NCBI RefSeq assembly: GCF_026151205.1 | Contig: NC_087080.1 | Coordinates: forward strand, 3,141,096-3,205,095 | Direction of reading: 5' to 3' | Source: Bolinopsis microptera | Lineage: Eukaryota; Ctenophora; Tentaculata; Lobata; Bolinopsidae | DNA length: 64,000 nucleotides | Part shown: positions 1-10,875 of the stretch, one piece after another | How positions within the stretch are numbered: the stretch's first letter is position 1 | How the letters are laid out: every line of letters starts with the position of its first letter | Notes under the pieces: generated by a model | What the model was told of the DNA's origin: nothing | Seen by the model: the letters and a program-made list of their open reading frames with translations, nothing else | Database searches by the model: none | Made by a program: the position numbers and the translations under genes

Positions 1-11
1 AGGAAGAAACA

Positions 12-848
12 TTGGTCCAACTTGCGGACCGTAACTCAAAAAGCAAAATTATCCATTTGGTGAAGTTATGCCCCATGCAGAGGGTGGCGCACACCGCTGA
101 GCTAAACAGTAAGATAGTTCTTGAGCACCTTATAGATGCTTCGCATGGAAGAGTGAAGCCTCAACCGAGCCTGATCGAGAAACTTGTCAAGAAAGGCAAA
201 AATGACGCAGTTACTGCCGAACTGATGAACATAGGTATAAAAGTGCCGAAAAGTGCCAAAATGTGCAAGGGTGCCCTCGAGACTTATCTCAATAATGGGT
301 TTAGTGTTCTTAACACAGGTGATTACAATGAAACCTGTCATTTGGAAGAAAGTCGAATTGGAAGCCCCAATACTAGAAAACAAAAATCAAATGGGAAAGA
401 AACTAAGACCAGTAAAAAGAATCCAAAGAGATCAAGAAACACGATGAAAGCAAAGTAATAGTTGACCCCGATAAAAAACACGAGCCTGTGTGACTAGAAG
501 AAATTATATGCTGATAGAAACTGACACAACTAATGCAGCTGCATTTCTCATTGACAGTGACCCTCTCTGCCAGACTTAATGAAAGAAGAACATAAGAAGG
601 ACAGTGAAAATTCCAATAACTCCTTCGAACAAGATCTAGTGACTAACAGCACATCAAACACACCAGAGAACTCTACTGAACCGCGAGTCATGAAACGGAG
701 TGACGAAGTTGAGACAGAAAAGAAGGGTAAGAAGAAATCAGAAAAGAAAAATACCACGAATGAAGATTTATACTGTCCTAAAAAACAGAGACTGGAAAAG
801 CCCCACGCTCTCAAAATACCCCAGTACTTCCTGGCACTGAGCTCATGA
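12..848 (+). pseudogene. Lys-rich coding relic upstream of a decayed LINE
   Basis: Two open stretches (12-458 and 579-848) lie directly 5' of LINE endonuclease sequence and on the same strand. Both are rich in Lys, Glu, Ser and Asn, with runs such as KKGKKKSEKK. No domain is recognisable. Stops and frame changes separate them from each other and from the endonuclease frame that opens near 782. Their position and composition fit the ORF1 or N-terminal linker of the retrotransposon that follows, but this is inferred from context. Chance open frames in relic DNA are the alternative. Confidence 0.3.
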
Positions 849-2643
849 AACAACACAGCAAAATCCTGACACAAAGCAGTGTCTTTTGCCTGCAAGAAAC
901 CAAACAGGACTTTTTCCCCAACTATGAGTGCTTCACAAGAAAAGGCTGTCGATCGGGTGGAATTTGCATTGGGGTACATCGCTCAATTTCAAAACAAGTA
1001 AAGCAAGTTAAAATAATTCCCTGACTTCCCAGCTATTACTTTCTATCTAGCTATCCCAATGATAAGGAAAACAAGTTCACCATCATCAATGTCTACGACT
1101 CACCAGAGCAGTCGTCGTACAAATCAAAACTCAAGGCTAGAAATGGCTCCCCTTACATAACACCTTCAGAGCACCTCCTTGACTTCAAAGCTCAAAACCC
1201 CGATCTTAGCAAGATCTTGCAGGTGGGCGACTTAAATGCTCATACTGGAAACATTAACTTCGACTTTGAAGAAGATGACTCTAACACTGAACCAGATGAA
1301 ATCCCGTACAGCCATCCAAAAGCCAGCAGGAGAGTAAGAAAGGATCAAGTACTTGATCAGTGCTGTTATTCCAAGTGCAGAATCTTAACAAATTCTCTGA
1401 CTACAAGCCGTGCATCTGCAAAATAAAGCACAAACACAGATTGGTTGAATTCGCCAGAATTTGTTCTGAAAATAACCCGAATCGCGGAAATATAGAACTC
1501 GTATCTATCTTCCAAGATATTGCCGATGTAATAATTGTAATTCTTCCGACAACGGTTCTGTCATTAATGCAACTAATGTCAGTTGTATTAATGACAAGCG
1601 GGAGATGAACAGTCAACAGATATAGATTGTCAAAAAGTTACGACAAAAACTTAGAGACTCTTACTATGAAAGTCGCCGATCATACCGGAAACTCATAAAA
1701 CTTTAAAAATCTGCATTCATAGAGGACCTTTGTAGTAAGGTCGAACTAGGCAGGAATATAAACTGGGCCCGTTTCAAGAGGCTTAAAGAAATGAAGACAA
1801 ATGGAAGCAAACTGGACGTCCTTTGATATGCTTAACTTCAGTAAATTCTTCGAAGGGCTGTATAGTGAACCATCCATCGGCCCAAAGAAAGAAAACAGCT
1901 TCAAGACGATCATTAAAACTTACTCAGATAAAACTTAGACAAAAAGGACTCTACTTCTCAAGAGTATGCTAGACCTTCGGTATCTCCGGTAGACAACCAT
2001 ATTTAACCTTTTCGACACCCTGATTGTTCCTGTTCTTTCTTACGGGTGCCATATATGGCTTCTCATGACAAACTTCATGTCTATCTTTGCATCAAGGAGT
2101 CATCCGGCTACACAGGACATAGCAAAAGACCCCCTGGAGAAAGTTATCATCATCTATCATTGATGAAATGGACCATGAATGTCAACATATCGACTTCGAA
2201 CACCGCTGTTTGGGGTTGATACTGGAAGATATCCGCTTGCTATCGAGCTTTCGTCCCAAGTCTATAGCTACCTCAGGAGGTTGGAGGGATTGGACAAAGA
2301 GGGATACTCTTCCTTAGTGAGGCACGCTTACGCCGAGCAGAGAGATCTGAAACTGTTATGGTTCTCTAGGCTGGAATCCACCAGGAATACAGTAATATAT
2401 AATATTGCGCCCTTGCCCTCTTTGACATACGTTGCATGCCACTTTTCGCGCGCCGCCTCTCTATTAAGATTTCCGTCACTGTTTGTCACTGTTTGTAAAA
2501 CATTACTATTCTCTGATATTGGACAGATATTCGCACACCCTACAACCATCGGAGACCTAGGAAGGTTCCTTACCAAAGCACACGAACAAAGATTCCCTAA
2601 AGCATCCCCTAATCAAATTCCTAACAATAACGATATTGCCTAA
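842..2643 (+). mobile_element. Decayed non-LTR retrotransposon lacking its RT core
   Basis: Broken reading frames match a LINE polyprotein in order. An apurinic endonuclease domain comes first, with CLQETKQ near 885-905, a GG-I-IGVH block near 955 and GDLNAHTG near 1227. Next is the basic linker between endonuclease and RT (NINWARFKRLKE near 1760, then a KFFEGLYSE-like block near 1845). The C-terminal region follows, with FDTLIVPVLSYGCHIW near 2010-2058 and an acidic/aromatic tail with DTGRYPLAIEL near 2217. Palm motifs of the reverse transcriptase (such as FxDD) are absent: linker and post-RT sequence meet near 1930-1960, so about 1.2 kb of RT seems deleted. Stops and frameshifts make it inactive. 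Clade is uncertain. Confidence 0.7.
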
Positions 2644-2844
2644 TGTGAAACTCGGAACACTTTTAGAAGAGTTCATTTAAGTTAAAAAATGAAATCTCAT
2701 TCTGAAGATTTGCGGGGATTATTTCTTTGTTTGTCATAGTGGTTTCAATGTTATTCTCATTCTCTTGTATAAATACTTTTTGACTTTTGGACAAATTTTA
2801 TTTTTATATTGGGTCAGACATTACCATTATAATTTGACTTTTGA

Positions 2845-2930
2845 ATCGTTTAATCCGTTTAATCCGTTTAATCCGTTAAATCCGTTAAATCCGTTAAATC
2901 CGTTAAATCCGTTTGATCCGTTTGTCCCGT
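2845..2930. repeat. 9-bp tandem repeat (aatccgttt)
   Basis: About nine to ten copies of a 9-bp unit, aatccgttt or aatccgtta, in an AT-rich stretch. The unit length is a multiple of three, so it gives an accidental NPF/NPL peptide in one frame. I see no gene. Confidence 0.9.
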
Positions 2931-3326
2931 ATTATATGACATCTATGACTTAATAGTCCATGTTTAATGTCACATTTGTTTTAATAATTGACTTAATTTT
3001 TAAATCGATTAATGTGTATCCTATGATATATCTTAAAACATGATTATATTTATAGTTTATGCCTCAGCAAGATTTATTATTTACAGAATCACCTTTTGGT
3101 TCGCTCAATCTTTAGCATAATGAATCGTTAATTATAATATTATCATCTGCTATGATCAATTATATACTGGGGCTCTGAATTATGATTTCTTTATTTTGGA
3201 AGAGTTCATTGTACCTTTTATCATGACAGAATGCTAATTAAACTGGTATCAAGGCTGCTTTATAATCCTATAGGCAACTAGACTTTTACTGTGCCCAGCT
3301 ATGTATTGTTGAATAAGCTCCAGCTA

Positions 3327-3860
3327 GGGGGGGGGGGGGGGGGGGGGGGGGGCAAAAGTCAGTACCCATACGTTGGCCATAATAGCACTGAGTGCCAAAT
3401 TGATATAACTCTTTCTAGTATGACTTACTACCACCACTGGTTCGAGGAATTTGTCAAATCGAAAAATATTCGTGTTCATTTTTTTCAAATAGAGGTTTAT
3501 TTTCGTATTTATTTGATAGTTCGAGCCAAATTTTATTGAATGGTGTTTGGCCATTTAAATTACGTTTGTCCTGAAAAAATGAAAGTTCTAGCTTTCAGAT
3601 GACCGAGATATGTGTTGATAACTTCGTAATTTTAAATCCGTTTCGCACCATCTTTTCAGATTATATTCCGGATTAAATGGCTATTGCAATATCAATATGC
3701 AGTTACAACGGAGTCTCTAACATGTTCACAAACACGAAATCCTCGAACAAGTAGGTACAGTATGCCATCTGCAAAGCAACAACTCTCAAATATAAAACAC
3801 GGCGGTGGTATAAGACCCAACGTATGGGTACTGACTTTTACCCCCCCCCCCCCCCCCCCC
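3327..3860. mobile_element. Poly-G-ended inverted-repeat element (mariner-like TIR)
   Basis: A 26-base G run (3327-3352) is followed by CAAAAGTCAGTACCCATACG. The reverse complement of that sequence (3817-3840) precedes a 20-base C run ending at 3860. The inner sequence has no coding potential. The terminal motif resembles mariner-type TIRs (GGGTGGGCCAAAAGTC), and a related sequence occurs at 36928-37047. The flanks end in TA on the left, but no clear target duplication is visible on the right. It is most likely a non-autonomous MITE. Confidence 0.6.
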
Positions 3861-4696
3861 ATGTAGTTTCAACAATATCTAATGTTTGGCGAGTTTTTGA
3901 CTTTAAAGTTTTAATAGATAATGATTATTAATAAGTTATTATATTATAACTTAACTGATATCAAGACTGAATACTAATGCTCTAATGATGAGTTAAACTA
4001 TGTCAATTGAATGTCTTACTAATAGTAATAGTAATAAAGTTAAGTACATTCTTTATTCCTCGATATACTAAATACTTAAGAGTGCACGACAGAAAGTCTA
4101 ACACTAACAAGAACACTATTTAGATGGAGCTGTTTAGTTTATTTGCTTACTTTTCAACGGCTTTATATATTCAAACTACGTATTTATCGATGATCATTTT
4201 CTTTTTCGAAATTCTTTGTTTTATTTTTGTAAAATTACAAAATAACATTGTTCACCGAGAACAAATTAAAAAATATTTTCAGATAAGAGTTGGACCCTTG
4301 TTTGAGCTAAACCACATGCAATCCAATTTGATATGCTGAATACAAGAAAGTTTTATATCCGTTGCTCCTTAGGTTCAATTAAAAAGAAGATAATTTTAAG
4401 TTCCATCCTGTCTATCCTACGGCCACGCCCATATTTAAAATCGGCTATTTTAGTAAGAAGGAGTAATGTTAGCGGTTTGAGATTCGTTTTTCGAATATAC
4501 TGATACATTTCATAAAGGCATTTCGTTTAATTTGGTGTAATGAAAATTTGGAGGATAGACCAGTCATAAACTGTGCTTGAATGATTTTATGTTTAAGATA
4601 TATCTCCTTAAGTTTAGCAGATCATTTAATTTTATATAAGAATTAGTGTATCCGAATTAGAAAAGAGGCTTACGATTGATTAACAAACGAAGCTTT
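3861..4696. other. AT-rich stretch with no gene seen
   Basis: Only short chance open frames occur here, including a 71-codon hydrophobic one at 4124-4339 that has no recognisable domain or splice context. Confidence 0.6.
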
Positions 4697-4966
4697 TTGT
4701 GTTCAACCAAGGGACAGTTCAACACGGTTGATGAAATTCCATGGAGGTGTCCAATCAGAACACCACAGAAGAACACCTGATAGCAGATGGACCAATCACA
4801 GTCTCAAACGGCGGTCTATGGATCGTAAGAATGGATAGTGAGCGGCAGAGTTTAACGATAATTAGCAGCAGACTCAGGACTCTTTGAGATTCGGAGACGA
4901 TATATGAGGATGACGATCGGAGGATAGACCAGTCTTAGGTCAGCACAGTAGATGGGGTTGTTCCAG
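4697..4966. repeat. Dispersed repeat, copy 1
   Basis: Matches 5429-5632 closely from the CAAGGGACAGTTC block to the final GTTCCAG. This copy carries about 70 bp (roughly 4746-4815) that the second copy lacks, so the copies differ by a clean deletion or insertion next to CCATGG. Noncoding; family unknown. Confidence 0.8.
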
Positions 4967-5428
4967 TAATCAGGGGCCAGTTGACCAGTTTCGATCAGCT
5001 ACGCTATGTTTTGATAAGCTTGCTAGTCGTAGTAAACCAGTAAGTTATTTTTCTTAATTTGATGTGATCGTTTAATTTAGCTGTCTTGGCGTCTTGCTTC
5101 TAAATTAAAAGTTCAGACGTGATTTTATAATAATATTGTTTTCAATCGTCTATTCCAGTTTCCTCCATTCATCTAAATCAAATTCAATGCAGCTAGTAAT
5201 ATTAGTAATATGTAATTTCTATCTGCAGGTTCAAACAGACACGATACATGTTGCAGTTTTGTTGATAAGATTCCTCCTAAACTAGATTACCATTCCTAAG
5301 ACCATCATGCGTGTTAGGTTCGTTCTAGAGGTAGATTACTTTTATATTAATCTTGGCATATTACTGTTAGATCTAAAATTATAAGAAGGTAGTTGAACAT
5401 CGTAGTTCCTTATTCTCAATTAATATTT

Positions 5429-5632
5429 TTGTGTTCTGCCAAGGGACAGTTCGACACGGTTGATGACATTCCATGGTCTATGGATCGTAAGAATGGATAA
5501 TGAGCGGCAGAGTTTAACGATAATGAGCAGCAGACTCAGGACTCTGTGAGATTCGGAGACGATATATCAATATGGGGATGACGATCGGAGGATAGAGCAG
5601 TCTTAAGCCAGCACAGTTGATAGGGATGTTCC
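5429..5632. repeat. Dispersed repeat, copy 2
   Basis: Second copy of the unit at 4697-4966, shorter by about 70 bp. It ends exactly where the 366-bp tandem repeat begins (…GTTCCAG/CACCTC). Confidence 0.8.
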
Positions 5633-5634
5633 AG

Positions 5635-7550
5635 CACCTCAATCGTGTCATATGCCACCTATTATAGTTGACTTATTAATTGGTTGCAGGTGAGAAATTC
5701 AGTCAAGACTGTAAGATCTCGGTCTTGGAAATTTCATCTTCAAAAACTGAAAATGGGACTGAGATTGGGATTTGGGACAATATGATTTTACAATTTTATT
5801 CGGGATTTTGACTTCCAGTACCCCAGTGGCCAGTTTGGTTTCATACCATCATCAATTAACTGACTATTTGGTTTGTGGGCAAATATTTTATCCAATATGT
5901 CAAATTTGTGTTCAGAAAGTTTCATATTTGAAAATGAGACAGACTTTTGAAAATACAACTTTTCGTTTTGTTAAGGGGGGGGGGGGGGGGGGTTTACCCT
6001 GATTTTTTTGTGAAACTTGTTTTCGAGATAGCAGTTGACCAACAAACTATTACAGTATTACCGGTGACCGAACTTTTGAGGGGGTCTCGGACCCCAACCG
6101 CCAAACGGTGCCCGCGGGGCAGCCACGCCCATATTTTGTCCAAATTAGGCCCAATTTAGCCAAATACCCTGGACATGCCCAAAACCCAGATTTTAGGTGC
6201 TCTACTTGTAGCTAGTGGTGCCCTGAACCCGTATATGAATTTTAATCAAGATTGGACAAAAATGGCTGAGTAATGAGCAAAAAACCATATGACCATATTT
6301 GGGCATACGCACCAATTTTGATCGATTTTGGCCCATAAATTGATCAAATATCAATATATTTCAATATAACTAACTTTATATGGAAGGTATGCCTACATTA
6401 CACCTTCTCTATGATTATCAGCTCAATATCTACCTAACTGTGGATTTTGTGTTCAAATAATTGCAAACAATGAACAAAATTGCCCATATCTCAGTTCGCG
6501 ATATTTGCAAAACTGACTTCGCTCAAAACAATAGAACTCAATAGGGTTTCAATATTTTTACATGAAATTTTCAGAATCAACGTAGAATCGCATTTCGACC
6601 TTAAGTTTTGGGACAGAATTTTGAGTTAGGCATTTAAAAAAATTTAGTGGCCAAATTCCAAAATTTGCCGGGCATTTTTCAGAATTTGTCCAATCTTGAT
6701 GGAAATTCACATACGGGTTCAAGGGACCACTGGCTACAAGTAGAGCACCTAAAATCTGGGTTTTGGGCATGTTCAGGGTATTTGGCTAAATTGGGCCTAA
6801 TTTGGACAAAATATGGGCGTGGCTGCCCCGCGGGCACCGTTTGGCGGTTGGGGTCCGGGACCCCTCAAAAGTTCGGTCACCGGTCCTAGTTTGTTGGTCA
6901 ACTGCTATCTCGAAAACAAGTTTCACAAAAAAATCAGGGTGAACCCCCCCCCCCCCCCCCCCCCTTCAGCTTTCTGCTGTGGGCTTCATCCGACCGAAAT
7001 CAAACTTCCAGCACCTCAATCGTGACATATGCCACCTATAGTTGACTTATTAATTGGTTGCAGGTGAGAAATTCAGTCAAGACTGTAAGAGCTCGGTCTT
7101 GGAAATTTCATCTTCAAAAACTGAAAATAGGACTGAGATTGGGACAATATGATTTTACAATTTTATTCGGGATTTTGACTTCCAGTACCCCAGTTTGGTA
7201 TCATACCATCATCAATTAACTGACTATTTGGTTTGTGGGCAAATATTTTATCCAGTATGTCAAATTTGTGTTCAGAAAGTTTCATATTTGAAAATGGGAC
7301 AGACTTTTGAAAATACAACTTTTCGTTTTGTTAAGCTTTCTGCTGTGGGCTTCATCCGACCGAAATCAAACTTCCAGCACCTCAATCGTGTCATATGCCA
7401 CCTATAGTTGACTTTAACTAATTAGTTGCAGGCATGAGAAATTCAGTCAAAACTTTAAGATCTCGGTCCTGGAAATTTCATCTTCAAAAACTGAAAATGG
7501 AACAGAGATTGGGACAATATGATTATTCGGGATTTTGACTTCGATTGTCT
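5635..7550. repeat. 366-bp tandem repeat, interrupted by a transposon
   Basis: Three units starting with CACCTCAATCGTG: unit A (5635-5974 continued at 6969-7011), unit B (7012-7377) and a partial unit C (7378 to about 7550). Units A and B share almost every base. Unit A is split by the foldback element at 5975-6964, and unit B keeps the uninterrupted site at 7331-7340. No coding function is evident. Confidence 0.85.
5975..6964. mobile_element. TTAA-targeting foldback element, deletion derivative
   Basis: Begins with an 18-base G run and ends with a 20-plus-base C run. The outer ~270 bp at each end are inverted copies of each other, including CAGTTGACCAACAAACTA and a GC-rich block with GGCAGCCACGCCCAT. 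The left half matches the whole left arm of the palindrome at 8463-9830, while the right arm is truncated, so this is an internally deleted copy. It is flanked by TTAA (5971-5974) and TTCA (6965-6968), and the duplicated unit at 7331-7340 shows the empty TTAAGC site. TTAA targeting is typical of piggyBac-type transposases; the family assignment is inference. Confidence 0.8.
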
Positions 7551-7606
7551 GTCTCACAAGAAGACTGTATTCAAATACCACCTTCAGTTTCTGTTATGTT
7601 TAATAA

Positions 7607-8098
7607 CACATCAGCAATAACTTTTTCTCATACAAGAGATGTAAGATCGAAAAAACACCTCATTAAAAAGAAACACAGCCTCGAGGCCAAGCACTTATCA
7701 TGCTGTTTTTAAATGGCCGTAGTTATGGCCGTAAATCTAAAAATGTTATTTATGTGGCCCAATGTAAGCTTTGTATCTAATCTAGGAAGTATCTAATAAA
7801 GGAAGAAGGTTATGAGATAGTTGTAGAAGACACTTATTTCGGGCAAACAATGCAAAACTTTCATAAACGTGGCAATGGACACAGAGCTTGTTTTAAACTG
7901 AAAGTAGAGGATCGTAATAAATCATCTCTTTCGATTCATGCCTATGAACATCACAGTGACAGTTTTACTATTGACAACTATAAATTTGCCATTTTGAAAT
8001 AATGTAACCCCAGGGGATTAAATAGGGAGGCCTTTAGGTATATTGAGAAGTATAGAACTAATTGCTTTGGTTTAAATAGGTGCAAAGTTGAAAGATAA
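7607..8098 (+). pseudogene. Penelope-like element relic: GIY-YIG endonuclease end
   Basis: One frame, broken by in-frame stops (near 7779 and 8000), keeps the C-terminal layout of Penelope-like retroelements. A VRSKKHLIKKK-type basic block comes first, then KNVIYVAQCKLC, then YFGQTMQNFHKRGNGHR, which corresponds to the YVGQT…R…H core of GIY-YIG nucleases. An IHAYEHHSD block and NREAFRYIEKYRTNCFGLN follow. A frame change lies near 7710. No reverse transcriptase is visible upstream, where the 366-bp repeats sit, so this is a 5'-truncated dead copy. A free-standing GIY-YIG gene is less likely given the basic block. Confidence 0.7.
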
Positions 8099-8462
8099 GG
8101 TCCTTAGTTTTTAATTCAATTTTTGAAGCTTTTTTCTATTTGTAGTTCATTTCCATTTACCACGTGTATTTTATTTAGGTAATTTGATTCTCGATTTTTT
8201 GAGGCATTTTAGATCTTCGTTTGTTAAGTACTAATTAAACTAACCAACTTAATTCCATTGTAGCTAATGATGTAATCTTACGAAGTATACACTACATTTG
8301 CGTGTTTCACTGTCTAGCCCACCAACCATAATCTAAGAAGAAAAGAACGCGGTATTAAGAAGCTTTTTGTTAGATCAGTAGATTTATTATTTTGAATGTG
8401 TTGACAAATCTTAATACGAATTTTCAAAAATCGGATAAATATAACATTTTAACCTGAATTAA

Positions 8463-9830
8463 GGCTGGGGGTTCACCCTGAATTTTTTGTGAAACTTGGT
8501 TTCGAGATAGCAGTTGACCAACAAACTAGGACCGGTGACCGAACTTTTGAGGGGGTCCCGGACCCCAACCGCCAAACGGTGCCCGCGGGGCAGCCACGCC
8601 CATATTTGGTCCAAATTAGGCCCAATTTAGCCAAATACCCTGAACATGCCCAAAACCCAGATTTTAGGTGCTCTACTTGTAGCTAGTGGTCCCCTGAACT
8701 CGTATATGAATTTTCATCAAGATTGGACAAAAAATGACTGAGTTATGAGCCAAAAACCATATGACCATATTTGGGCATACGCACCAAATTTGATCGATTT
8801 TGGCCCATAAATTGGTCAAATATCAATATTTTTGAATGAAACCAACTTTATATGGAAGATAAGCCTATACTACAGATTCTCTATGATTATCAGCTCAATA
8901 TCTACCTAACTGTGGATTCTGTGTTCAATTAATTGCAAAAAATGAACAAAATCGCCCATATCTCAGTTCGCGATATTTGCGAAACTGATTTCGTTCAAAA
9001 CAATAGAACTCAATAGGGTTTCAATATTTTTACATGAAATTTTCAGAATCAACGTAGAATCGCATTTCGACCTTAAGTTTTAATATGGAATTTTGAGTTA
9101 GGCCTTTAAAAAAATTTGGCGGCCAAATTCTGAAAAATGCCCGGCAAATTTCAGAATTTGGCCGCCAAATTTTTTTAAAGGCCTAACTCAAAATTCCATA
9201 TTAAAACTTAAGGTCGAAATGCGATTCTACGTTGATTCTGAAAATTTCATGAAAAAATATTGAAACCCTATTGAGTTCTATTGTTTTGAGCGAAGTCAGT
9301 TTTGCAAATATCGCGAACTGAGATATGGGCGATTTTGTTCATTTTTTGCAATTAATTGAACACAGAATCCACAGTTAGGTAGATATTGAGCTGATAATCA
9401 TAGAGAATCTGTAGTATAGGCTTATCTTCCATATAAAGTTGGTTTCATTCAAAAATATTGATATTTGACCAATTTATGGGCCAAAATCGATCAAATTTGG
9501 TGCGTATGCCCAAATATGGTCATATGGTTTTTGGCTCATAACTCAATCATTTTTTGTCCAATCTTGATGAAAATTCATATACGAGTTCAGGGGACCACTA
9601 GCTACAAGTAGAGCACCTAAAATCTGGGTTTTGGGCGTGTTCAGGGTATTTGGCTAAATTGGGCCTAATTTGGACCAAATATGGGCGTGGCTGCCCCGCA
9701 GGCACCGTTTGGCGGTTGGGGTCCGGGACCCCCTCAAAAGTTCGGTCACCGGTCCTAGTTTGTTGGTCAACTGCTATCTCGAAACTAAGTTTCACAAAAA
9801 AATCAGGGTGAACCCCCCCCCCCCCCCCCC
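8463..9830. mobile_element. 1.37-kb nearly perfect palindromic foldback element
   Basis: Two arms of about 670 bp are almost exact reverse complements around a short centre near 9134-9150 (AATGCCCGGCAAA). The outer ends are GGCTGGGGG on the left and an 18-base C run on the right. TTAA flanks both sides (8459-8462, 9831-9834), consistent with a 4-bp target duplication. The left arm has the same sequence as the element at 5975. The open frames inside (for example 9598-9927 minus and 8489-8686 plus) are mirror copies of each other and carry no domain. It is non-autonomous, and the transposase would have to come from elsewhere. Confidence 0.85.
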
Positions 9831-9834
9831 TTAA

Positions 9835-10640
9835 ACCATGCGTTTGAGGAACTGTGCAAAACGCTAGACTCGGAAGACACACAGAGAAATAGTCTATCAT
9901 CTTTTTATGTTCGACATTCATGACCACATTAAATATACAGCGAATACCAGAATGTTGGACCTTTCACCCAACATTAGTAATAACATCAGTTGGCGGCAAT
10001 GCACCCGGCATCTAGTGGAGTCTTATGTAGTATTTATCAAAAAGAGGATATGAATAGATAAACTAAATTGTGGTAAATAAGATCATGCCATAGATCAGTG
10101 ATAAATGATGGAAAATGAAGTTAATGACTGCCACATCATCTGAACTGTAATTAGAGGAACAACAAAGGGCAAGTTTAAATTTAAGTTTGAGGATTAAATT
10201 TCATTAACTGAACAGCGCTTGCGCGCTTTCCTCTCGTGTAGAAATTGTTGTAGCTTTCTTTATTTCTCTGATTAACTGACATTCGGCGCCGCGCGCTCCA
10301 CACAGTGAAATTACGTAAGACCTATCATTTATATAATCGTCATTTCCCCATGACTTTTAAATACGGAAACCATGCCCGTCTCAACATGAACAGTGGGCAT
10401 TTTCCAAAGAAAATGACCCACACAAGGAAAATAACAACACGGAATTTTATTTTGAGAATTATAAAATCAAATTAAGCAATGTTCTTCACTTCGAGTCTTT
10501 TTCTCCTGACTGAAGTCGGCCTGATACCCATGGCGATCAGCAATGGCGCGTTGTCTGTATCTGTGGATGGGCAAATTAGCAAATAATAATTATTGCAATC
10601 AAGCATCATTACCAAGAAAAAAGTGACTCAACCTAAAACT
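9835..10640. other. No gene seen
   Basis: Sequence between the palindrome and the 3' side of the eRF1 gene. The right end probably includes eRF1 3' untranslated sequence, but no clear polyadenylation site could be chosen. Confidence 0.5.
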
Positions 10641-10875
10641 TGAGAGGAAAACAGCTTCCTGTTTGTAATTTTCGTCGTGATTTCTTTAAAAAGTTAAGGT
10701 ACTCTGAAGTTTCAGACATCAAAGTTACCAAATGGCGAGAAATCGATAAGCTTACGAACAGAACAAGGCTGTCGGCTGATGTGAAAAATGTATCCCTTGA
10801 CTGATGGAAACAAAACAATTTCATAAATGTCACCTGTATCATGGTTATTAGGCCCGGTTTAAGGCCGTCCACATG

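Noticed and set aside
2765-2953. NPF-repeat peptide
   Set aside because: Product of a 9-bp DNA repeat with no gene context.
9598-9927. 109-codon open frame on the minus strand
   Set aside because: It lies in the palindrome, has a mirror copy in the other arm (8489-8686), shows no domain and runs through a G homopolymer.
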